From positions 1 to 41,835 of the forward strand of contig NZ_RAHX01000002.1 in the NCBI RefSeq assembly GCF_003605475.1: 41,835 nt of DNA. The letters run 5' to 3'. The translations under genes and the position numbers were made by a program. The notes beneath the pieces were generated by a model. It did not search any database. It was not told the origin of the DNA and saw nothing but the letters and a program-made list of their open reading frames with translations. The stretch's first letter is position 1; every line of letters starts with the position of its first letter. The DNA comes from Aurantiacibacter aquimixticola. Lineage in GTDB: Bacteria > Pseudomonadota > Alphaproteobacteria > Sphingomonadales > Sphingomonadaceae. This document shows positions 24,836-31,202 of the stretch, in pieces.

Positions 24836-25081
24836 ATGGCCAAGATTAAGCGCTCAGATGGCAAGTCCCTCCAGACGGTCAATGTCGTGCTGCGCTCTGC
24901 CCCAAATGGTAAGATTGAAAGCGTCGAGCCTAGCGGCGCCGATAGGGATGCTCGCATCCGCTTCCTGCGAAATGCCAGTCTCAATTCCGTATCAAAGAAA
25001 TCCTCTCTTACGCAGGCCAAGGCACAAGCCGCCGTGCGTAAATATTTCAACGACCACGCCGAGCTCGCCACAGGCAGTTAG
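24836..25081 (+). CDS. Small basic protein upstream of a TIR/Rossmann-like gene
   Basis: An 81-residue basic protein (about 14 Lys/Arg in the first 60 residues) with predicted strands at VNVVLRSAPNGKIESV and a C-terminal helix TQAKAQAAVRKYFNDHAEL. AGGAG lies 7 bp before the ATG, a strong ribosome site. No family is recognised. It ends 8 bp before the GTG start of the next gene, so the two are almost surely one unit. Such a short partner could be an antitoxin-like or sensor subunit of the downstream protein, but only position supports that. Confidence 0.65.
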   Translation: MAKIKRSDGKSLQTVNVVLRSAPNGKIESVEPSGADRDARIRFLRNASLNSVSKKSSLTQAKAQAAVRKYFNDHAELATGS

Positions 25082-25089
25082 TCGGCCTA

Positions 25090-25728
25090 GTGTCCGCTGG
25101 TTCGACAAACTCGCAGGACGTATTCGTCAATTGCCGTTTCGATCCCGACTGGAATTCCCGATTCGAAGCGCTGGTATTCGCGGTCATCGCGTGCGGCTTT
25201 CGCGTCCGCTGCGCCCGCGAGGTCGATAACGCGGCCGAAACGCGCATCGACAAGCTCTATCGCATCATCGCCGAAAGCCGGTACGGAGTGCATGACTTGT
25301 CCTGCGTCCAACTCGACCGAGACAGCAACCTGCCACGATTCAACATGCCGCTGGAACTCGGCTTCTTCCTCGCCGCGCGAAAATATGGCGGGGAAAGACA
25401 GAAAGAGAAGCGCTGCCTGATCTTCGATGCCGAACTTTACCGCTATCAGCAGTTCATCTCCGACCTGAATGGCATGGATATCACCGCCCACCAAGACGAC
25501 CCGACCCACATGGTCGTGGCTGTGCGCAACTTCCTACAAACAGAATCCCGCCGCAAGACTATCCCCACCGGTCAGAACATCGAGCTTAGTTATGCGGCAT
25601 TTGTCACTGCTCGACACGACCTGCTTGCCAGCGCGGAGCTAGCTCAAGACAACCTGTTGTTCGCCGATTTCGAAAAACTCGTTATCGCCTGGGTGCGAGA
25701 AGACGACCGCCTTGGCTCGCACGCTTGA
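25090..25728 (+). CDS. TIR/nucleotide-processing Rossmann-like protein (unclassified)
   Basis: A 212-residue protein with a GTG start. The first strand, DVFVNCRFD, and the helix LVFAVIACGFRVRCA resemble the opening of TIR-like and nucleoside-deoxyribosyltransferase-like folds. RIDKLYRIIAESRYGVHDLS follows, and the block LPRFNMPLELGFFLAARKYG carries a conserved-looking Glu where such enzymes place their catalytic Glu. Then come a CLIFDAELYRYQQFISDL strand-helix and a more variable tail. I recall similar proteins as unnamed families in bacteria but cannot name a Pfam entry. An NAD-consuming or nucleotide-sensing defence effector is a reasonable guess, given the plasmid's other conflict genes. 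It is translated with the small basic protein upstream. Confidence 0.6.
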   Translation: MSAGSTNSQDVFVNCRFDPDWNSRFEALVFAVIACGFRVRCAREVDNAAETRIDKLYRIIAESRYGVHDLSCVQLDRDSNLPRFNMPLELGFFLAARKYGGERQKEKRCLIFDAELYRYQQFISDLNGMDITAHQDDPTHMVVAVRNFLQTESRRKTIPTGQNIELSYAAFVTARHDLLASAELAQDNLLFADFEKLVIAWVREDDRLGSHA

Positions 25729-25736
25729 GTAGATCC

Positions 25737-25997
25737 GTTCCTAAAGTGTCGCGTGGCATCGCTCGACCATGTCCTAAAAAGTTAGCCATGCGGCGAATTG
25801 AACGAGTTCGAAAGTCGAACAGCGAGAACTGATTCAAAAATCCCATCCAATTCCGGCGTCAGAAAGGCACTCGACACTCCGGGAACAACTAGCGACACGA
25901 CGGGAACGGATCGTCGCCACTTTAGGAACATTGGAAGCGACATTTTAGGAACATGCCATTGACACATCAGGAACCGAAGAAACCGACATTGCTCGCT
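25737..25997. repeat. oriV: Iterons of about 22 bp: probable origin of replication
   Basis: Five direct copies start at 25872, 25893, 25915, 25938 and 25960, a period of 21-23 bp, with a decayed sixth at 25984. The shared core is CGACAC-nnnn-GGAAC (for example CGCCACTTTAGGAAC and CGACATTTTAGGAAC). A perfect consensus copy, CGACACTTTAGGAAC, is present in the opposite direction at 25751-25737, and a weaker inverted one near 25771-25785. AT-richer DNA follows. Iterons of this period beside an initiator gene are the hallmark of iteron-controlled plasmid origins. They should bind RepA (23490). No exact DnaA box was found. Confidence 0.78.
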
Positions 25998-26020
25998 TTA
26001 TCAAAGGGTTATTGAAGATC

Positions 26021-26088
26021 GAATGGTGCGTAACCATTCTAAAGAATCCTGTAACCCCTCTAACCTCAAGAAATTCGAAATCGAATTT
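26021..26088. other. Two perfect inverted repeats beside the iterons
   Basis: GAATGGT-(GCGTA)-ACCATTC spans 26021-26039, and AAATTCGA-AA-TCGAATTT spans 26071-26088. They lie in the AT-richer flank of the iterons. They could be helicase-loading or repressor sites of the origin, or small hairpins in a transcript. No gene is seen between 25729 and 26395. Confidence 0.45.
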
Positions 26089-26209
26089 TGAATGACGATG
26101 AGGGGAGCAATGACGCGTTCCTGTCGATCCAAGAGTGGATTCTTTCCCGTGACCTGAGACAATGCACATGCGCTTTCGGTTGCGACCATAGTTTGTTAAG
26201 CAGTCCCTG

Positions 26210-26390
26210 CCCGTCGGTCCGTCCCGGCGGGTGAGGCGTCAGAACCTCCAATCGTCACCGCCGGTCAGCAGACATGCTGGCCGGGTGGCCGTCGCGCATG
26301 TCCAGGGCACCGCCTAAAGGCGGCGGCGCCTTGTGGTGACGCAGGGTTCTGAACACCCGGCTTCGGCCCGCCTCCAATCGACGATGGAGG
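26210..26390 (+). ncRNA. Candidate structured leader RNA that can mask a ribosome site
   Basis: Nested pairings can be drawn by eye. TCAGAACC (26239-26246) pairs GGTTCTGA (26345-26352). CGTCACC (26253-26259) pairs GGTGACG (26335-26341). A 10-bp hairpin with a GACA loop covers 26261-26284, and CCGCC-TAAA-GGCGG covers 26310-26323. A further 8-bp hairpin (one G-U) sits upstream at 26210-26231. The Shine-Dalgarno GGAGG (26386-26390), 6 bp before ATG 26396, can pair with CCTCCA at 26371-26376. It can also pair, more extensively, with a second copy of CCTCCAATCG at 26245-26254, which is otherwise held in the closing helix. Such exclusive pairing is typical of riboswitches, but no known class is recognised. 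Confidence 0.55.
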
Positions 26391-26395
26391 CTTAA

Positions 26396-27214
26396 ATGGT
26401 CCGCAGTCTTTTCCTTATTTTCCTGCTCGGTCTTGGGGCGCCAGCGCTGGCGCAGTCGCAGCCACCGTCATCGACTGAGATGCAGGTCCAAGACTTCATG
26501 GCGGCGATCCCGCAGCTTGATGAGGTTCAATACGAGCAGAACACCAACAGATTTGGTGTCAGCGAACCGGTGCACCGCGAGCACATGACCTATCACCACC
26601 ACCGCGAAAACGTGGTGGCGCACAGGTTCATCCGCGATCGGAATGCGCGCGAGGGGCGAGGGCAGGCGCTCGGCGAAACGGCGCTGACAGGCTTCACGGA
26701 AGAATGCGTGGCAAAGGGCGGCTATCTCGAGCCGATGAACCAGCGTCCATTCGAGGCGACCCTCCAGCACCTTTTCGACGACGCGTATCAATCGCTTTGG
26801 TACAAGCGACTCAATCCCACCGACCCCATTTTCGATCTCGTTATCTGCTCGGCGTCGCCCGACCGCTCGCTGGGCGTGCTGACCGTCACACACGATCATC
26901 TGACCGACCAGACCGCGATCGTCCTGTTCGCGCCTTCGGCCGTCGTCACGCAGGGCGACCTCGATCGTGACGTGGCGGCGCGCGAAGCCGAGTGGCAGCG
27001 CAGAAGGGCACAGGAGGAACGCGAAGCGGCCCGCCTGCCCGAATGGCGAAATAATCTCGCCAGCGGCTCCGAGACCGCCTGCGGGCCGGTCCTGCGCACC
27101 AATGGCGACCTGGTCGAGGTCGTCGATCCCCAAACGCGCCAACCGCGCTGGTACCGGCGCGGCGAGCTGCTGCCCGCGGTTCGCCTCGATGGGCAATCCA
27201 ATACCTGCCGCTGA
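26396..27214 (+). CDS. Secreted protein of unknown function behind the structured leader
   Basis: A 272-residue protein with a classic signal peptide, MVRSLFLIFLLGLGAPALA, cleaved before QSQ. The mature part is mixed alpha/beta with HREHMTYHHHREN (a cluster of His). Four Cys residues (in EECVAKGG, LVICSAS, ETACGPV and the final NTCR) may form disulfides. A charged helix, RDVAAREAEWQRRRAQEERE, lies near residue 195-215. No family is recognised. Its Shine-Dalgarno GGAGG lies in the hairpin of the leader described at 26210, so translation may be controlled by the leader's fold. The His cluster could bind metal, which is only a thought. The next gene starts 23 bp later on the same strand. Confidence 0.7.
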   Translation: MVRSLFLIFLLGLGAPALAQSQPPSSTEMQVQDFMAAIPQLDEVQYEQNTNRFGVSEPVHREHMTYHHHRENVVAHRFIRDRNAREGRGQALGETALTGFTEECVAKGGYLEPMNQRPFEATLQHLFDDAYQSLWYKRLNPTDPIFDLVICSASPDRSLGVLTVTHDHLTDQTAIVLFAPSAVVTQGDLDRDVAAREAEWQRRRAQEEREAARLPEWRNNLASGSETACGPVLRTNGDLVEVVDPQTRQPRWYRRGELLPAVRLDGQSNTCR

Positions 27215-27237
27215 ACCCACCGAATGAGGATGACCGC

Positions 27238-28647
27238 ATGAAGAACAATCGAAGGAAAGCCCGCAATCGCGCCGCGCCAAAGCAGACGATGAGCGCGCAG
27301 ATCGAGAAACCCAACATCTGGTCGGACTGGTTTCCGGGGCTGTGGATCGGCCCGCTGTCCTGGATCCAGATGGCCGCGCTGCTGATGCGCGACACCAAGC
27401 CCGAGGCGATCGTGGACCGGCTTGCGCCGATGCTCGATAGCATCCGCGAGGCTATTGAAGCCAAGTGCCGCGAATGGGCGAAGGATGCGCCCGATGAGCC
27501 TGAGTTCCTGATTACCTATGACGATTACCGGGAGCACTTTCTGGACGAGCTGTACGAGCAGTTTGGCGGGTTTCTGACAACGCTCAAAAGCAATACCGAT
27601 CTCGAATGGCTGCGCGACCATCTGAGCGATTCCGGGCCGAGCGCGGAGAGCTTCGTCTCGTTTCTCCTGAACGGCATCGCCACCGCCCAGGTCGAGGAGC
27701 AGCTGGACCCGGAGCGCGTCGCGCCGGATGCGCGCTGGCTGGCCGAGATCTTCTTCTACGAACCCGCGCATACCACGGGCGAAGAAGTGGTCCTGCGGGA
27801 GTTCTACAGCAAGTTCCGCAAGACGTTCGAACGGGCGGCACCGCTGTCCGAGCGTCCATGGGAGCAGCGTTCGGGAGACATGCCGCTCGCGAGCGAGGAC
27901 GATCCCTACATCGAGCGCCAGGCGGCAATCGAAGCGCGGCAGGCAAGGCGCGCGGCGCGCGAACATGTTCCCGTGCCCAATGAGGTCGACCTGCCACAGG
28001 ATGCCTGGTGCCGTGCCATGCACACCAATACATGGGCGAGGGCGATCGAACTCACCAGTTTTCCCAGGTTCGGATGGCAGCGGCAGCTCGCCTTCATGCT
28101 GCGCGATGTCTCGCTCGACGAGGTCGTGCTGCGGACCGAGCGCGCGCTGCTCGAGATGGCCGATCTCACCGACCGCAATGCGATCGAGGATGCCGACGCG
28201 CGCGGGAAAGGACCAGGGGAAGTCCGGTTCGGTCTTTAGTTCAAATGGTGGCGCGAGCATTTCCGGCACTGGACCGATCCGCTGCGCACCGAGCTGGCGC
28301 AGCTGTGCAAGGCCGAGGATGCTGATCTCGTGGCACACTGGCTGCCCCGCTTCGATGGAGCGGTGTTCGCCAACTTTCTGATCCAGTCCGCGCATGCCCG
28401 CGTGATCGATGCCCGACTCGGCATCGGTTCGCGCGACGAGCGTTTGCTGGCCTCGCAGCTGTTCAATGTGGAATCCGAAACCTCGCTCTCCGCCAATGGA
28501 TTGTATGCCATGACACTTCGGTTCTGGGAGCGGTTCTGCGAGTGCCACGGCATCGACGATCATGGCGGCCACATAATCCTAGACTTCGGGGTGGATGGCG
28601 GCTTCGTGCTGTCATCCGATCAGCCGGGCTCCGAGACGCGCCTGTGA
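27238..28647 (+). pseudogene. Long unknown gene interrupted by an in-frame amber codon
   Basis: The frame from ATG 27238 runs 333 codons to TAG at 28237-28239. It then continues without any shift for another 136 sense codons to TGA at 28645-28647. The downstream part keeps coding character (FKWWREHF, ELAQLCKAEDADLVAHWLP, LFNVESETSLSANGLYAMTLRFWERF). Changing TAG to CAG (Gln) would give one protein of 469 residues. The sequence is Trp-, Glu- and Asp-rich and helical, with no recognised domain. The amber codon may be a recent C-to-T mutation, or it may be read through by a suppressor tRNA. GAGGA before the ATG supports the start. It probably shares a transcript with the secreted protein upstream. 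Confidence 0.72.
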
Positions 28648-28728
28648 GCGCATTTGGCGGCGTGAATAGAGTAGGGTAGCCTGCATGGGCAGAACGGCCT
28701 CCAGCCCGCCTTAAAAGAGGACTGACGC

Positions 28729-29286
28729 ATGATTGAAGACGATGACCGCTCCCGGTTCGACAGTGATACTCTTCCGATACCGGGAGTTTCCGCGCGACTG
28801 CGATTTTTCATGCGCCTCCATCCGGTCGCCCTAGCGGTCCTCGGCGGATTTTTTGCGGGCGGCGGCGGAGCACTCCTGATCGTGCTGGCATCAAACCTCT
28901 GGTCCGCCGGAAACGCGGCCATCTTTATCGTCTGCGCCGCCATCGCGTTTGCCACGCTTCTGACCGGCCTCATGCCACTGTTCGTGACCCAAGAAAGAAC
29001 GGCGACCGGCGAAGATATCGCGACCGCGCTGACGGCTGCAACCGGGCAAGAGCGGTCCCATCTTCTCGCCGCGATCGAGAACCGGCTTACATCCAAGCTG
29101 TGGTTGAAACCGATGACGACATTCGAACTCGCTGTGGTGTTCGAGAATGTGCGCGGACAGCATGGCGATCAGGCCCGGCACCGACAACACTTTGAACAGC
29201 GCGGCAAAATCGAACAGCAGCGTTTCATCGGCGCACTGGAGAGCATCATCGGTGCTCCGGAAGAAAAAGGACAGGGGGCTCTCTGA
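28729..29286 (+). CDS. Two-helix membrane protein of unknown function
   Basis: A 185-residue protein. Two transmembrane helices, VALAVLGGFFAGGGGALLIVL and AAIFIVCAAIAFATLLTGL, lie at about 33-80. Cytoplasmic tails flank them, and the C-terminal 100 residues are helical and charged (EDIATALTAATGQERSHLLA and similar). AGAGGA lies 7 bp before the ATG. No family is recognised. It follows the amber-split gene after 81 bp on the same strand. Confidence 0.6.
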   Translation: MIEDDDRSRFDSDTLPIPGVSARLRFFMRLHPVALAVLGGFFAGGGGALLIVLASNLWSAGNAAIFIVCAAIAFATLLTGLMPLFVTQERTATGEDIATALTAATGQERSHLLAAIENRLTSKLWLKPMTTFELAVVFENVRGQHGDQARHRQHFEQRGKIEQQRFIGALESIIGAPEEKGQGAL

Positions 29287-29661
29287 CGCAACCCGTTGCA
29301 ATCGATCGAGCGTCGTTTTCGAATGTTCCGCCTGCGGCGGAACTGGCGCGGATGAAGGCCCGGATCATTGGCGGAAAGCACGGATCTGACCGTTCGCAAT
29401 CCATCAGCATTCAGTCCCTTTTTTCTATAGCACACCCTATACGGTAAAACCGTGGTCATTTCAGCTCGTTTTCCATTTCATTTCAGTAGTTTAATGAACA
29501 TTAACAGGCCCGAAATATATTTCAGCTCTCGCGGGTTTTTGGATTTTCCTAAAATAACCGCGCGTTACCAATGGGTTGGAGCCGCAATATATTTCGACTT
29601 GGATTTCTGTTTCCAACCTGTTTCAGCTCGGCTATCATCGCCTTGCGATAGGAAAACCATG
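29287..29661. other. AT-rich region with repeated TTTCAGCTC
   Basis: No gene is seen. The stretch is far more AT-rich than its flanks. TTTCAGCTC occurs at 29459, 29520 and 29621, with a related TTTCATTTCAG at 29475-29485. A 12-bp palindrome, GAAATATATTTC, lies at about 29512-29523. GGTAAAACC is near 29444. Such repeats could be binding sites for the ribbon-helix-helix protein encoded next, a second centromere, or part of a promoter. Confidence 0.5.
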
Positions 29662-29680
29662 CGAAATTTTAGGAATTTCG
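29662..29680. promoter_or_regulatory. Operator or hairpin at the start of the RHH gene
   Basis: CGAAATT-TTAGG-AATTTCG is a perfect inverted repeat (7-bp arms, 5-bp spacer) ending one base before the ATG at 29682. The ribosome-binding AGGA is in and beside the spacer. It can act as a DNA operator for the ribbon-helix-helix protein or as an RNA hairpin with the ribosome site in the loop. Confidence 0.6.
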
Positions 29681-29681
29681 T

Positions 29682-29972
29682 ATGGGTAAGAATATTCACG
29701 GAATTGGTGTCGGTCTCAGCGCGCCGGCGTTGTCAGAACTCGACGCTTTTGCAAAAGAAAAAGGGGTGTCGCGCAGCGAAGCCGCGCGTATCGCCATCGC
29801 GATCGGATTGCCGATGCTTAAGCTAGGCATTTCCATCAACCCGCAGCGTGCCCTGACTATCCTCGAGCACACACAACTTGCCCTCTCCCTGATCGTCGAG
29901 CGAGAATGGCCCGAGGACTCGGACGAATTGATCCGGGTGCCCATGCGGAACGTGCGAGAACATCATGCATGA
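29682..29972 (+). CDS. Ribbon-helix-helix (CopG/MetJ-like) DNA-binding protein
   Basis: A 96-residue protein. Residues about 8-45 form the ribbon-helix-helix: strand IGVGLSAPALSELD, helix LDAFAKEKG and the capped turn VSRSEAARIAIAIGL. The rest is helical, with a C-terminal basic end. RHH proteins bind palindromic operators as dimers and usually repress their own promoter; the inverted repeat at 29662 fits. They also serve as antitoxins or partition proteins. No toxin gene follows: the neighbour on the other strand is a decayed nuclease. The upstream TTTCAGCTC repeats leave open a centromere-binding role. Confidence 0.75.
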   Translation: MGKNIHGIGVGLSAPALSELDAFAKEKGVSRSEAARIAIAIGLPMLKLGISINPQRALTILEHTQLALSLIVEREWPEDSDELIRVPMRNVREHHA

Positions 29973-30003
29973 CGGGTACTAATGTCGGCCCGTTCCTGTG
30001 ATC

Positions 30004-30485
30004 TTATCGGGCCTGGCGGGGGCACCATAACCGGTGCCAAAATCACCAGGGCAGCACGGTGTCCGATCGGAGCATTTCCTCGGCCAGATCGCGGCCGTCG
30101 GGAAGCCTGCAGCTCGCCAAGACACGCTCGAAGCTCGTTCCCTTTCTGGTGCATTCGCGAGAGGCGCGAACGCAACACTGACATGACCGCTTTTCAATCG
30201 TCCCTTCTCGCCCCCGAGAAGATCGACGAGCGCGTCCCTGGCGGCTTCGGTGGACGCGGCGGGGCAGGGGTGCTCGGGCCGGCAGGTACTGTCCATCTCG
30301 CGCGCCGCGATGCCCGTCAGGCGGATCCTGGGGCCCTCATAGCACCAGATAGGACCATCGCCGTCCCAGACGGCCACGGGCGTACAGACGAAGATCGATG
30401 CAGGGTCTTCCCGGGCTTCGCCCGCCGCGTCGTGGCAGCCGCTCAAACCGAGCAACGAAAACGCGGCGATGGCGCGGATGCTCAT
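30004..30485 (-). pseudogene. Decayed SNase-like (thermonuclease) lipoprotein
   Basis: The start at 30485 gives a lipoprotein signal (MSIRAIAAFSLLGLSGC) and the first SNase part: VCTPVAVWDGDGP, PRIRLTGIAAREMD, AARDALVDLL. After GHVSV (near 30190) this frame loses similarity. A different frame then carries ERVLASCRLPDGRDLAEEML, a typical later SNase motif, followed by a stop at 30043-30045 after PW and more family-like residues (FWHRLWCPRQAR) to 30004. At least one frameshift and one nonsense change are needed to explain this. Relatives are small secreted nuclease-like proteins common on alphaproteobacterial plasmids. It is most likely non-functional. Confidence 0.75.
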
Positions 30486-30516
30486 GGTCGTTCCTTGGCC
30501 TCCGACCGACGGAATG

Positions 30517-30885
30517 TCAGGCGCTTTTCCGTGCCCACGGATCGGTCGTCCGGTTGACCGCCATCGCGCCATCGAACGGTACGCAAAGCGCGCGCGCCTG
30601 TTCGGGTTCTTCGGTCGTCCAGACCGGCCAGTCCTCGCGTTTCAGCACCACCGGCATGCGGTCGTGGACACCCGCGACGCGGACGCAGGCATCGGTCATC
30701 ACCATGCTGTAGGCATCGCCCCATTCGGGTGTAGATCGCCATATTCCCGCGACTACGAATACCGGCTCGTCCGGTATCGTGAATCAGGTCCGCGTCTTGC
30801 GGCCTTTTAGCACTTCCGCCTCGGCGAAGGCGGTCATCGGAATGAGGCAACGCCACTCCTCGAAACTGTAGCGCCATATATAGCT
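30517..30885 (-). pseudogene. 3' remnant of an SRAP/YedK (HMCES-like) gene
   Basis: The minus-strand frame ending at 30517 reads SFEEWRCLIPMTAFAEAE, then GRKTRT-stop-FTIPDEPVF, VAGIWRSTPEWGDAYSMV, TDACVRVAGVHDRMPVVL and a terminal PWARKSA. These are the middle and C-terminal blocks of SOS-response-associated peptidases, which shield abasic sites in single-stranded DNA. The HDRMP histidine is present. The catalytic N-terminal Cys2 part is missing, so the gene is 5'-truncated near 30885. An in-frame TGA where relatives have Trp cuts the rest. It lies 31 bp from the decayed SNase gene on the same strand. Confidence 0.75.
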
Positions 30886-31202
30886 GTCAACTTGCCGGAA
30901 ACCTCCTCGTCATCATAGCAGCCGTATCTAACATGAATTGGAGGCTGCCGACTTTCGATCTCAATTAAGGGTATTGCAGAGGCCGAACGACTGTCTTGCA
31001 AGCAGACGTTTCAACTGTGACTAAAAACTGCAGCTAGCGCATCGCCGATTTGTGTGCATCGACAAAGTGCAACACCCGGACCGGGCTTGCCCGGACGCAG
31101 ATCGATCATTGTAACGTGACATTTGTCGTTGATCGATTATCTGTCTTCAACAACAACGCGCTTGGCAGTCGCGCTGCAATACCAGGAAAAACAGGTCCTA
31201 TA
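30886..31202. other. Intergenic region before the M16 peptidase
   Basis: About 315 bp without a gene. ATCGATCA (31101-31108) and TGATCGAT (31130-31137) are perfect inverted arms 21 bp apart, 66 bp before the start. CCGGGC-TT-GCCCGG at 31081-31094 is a perfect hairpin. Either could regulate the peptidase. The left edge is where the SRAP remnant has lost its 5' end, so a recombination junction near 30885 is likely. Confidence 0.45.

Noticed and set aside
25872..25997. CRISPR array
   Set aside because: The repeats are 21-23 bp apart in total with no constant-length spacers and no cas genes. They fit plasmid iterons.
26239..26352. Cobalamin (B12) riboswitch
   Set aside because: The hairpin around GTCAGCAGACATGC looks superficially like a B12 box, but the box consensus, the other conserved B12 elements and the expected order of helices are missing.
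26896..28572. A 558-codon open frame on the minus strand
   Set aside because: It lies wholly opposite the genes at 26396 and 27238 and has no motif, start signal or family. Long antisense frames are expected in GC-rich DNA.
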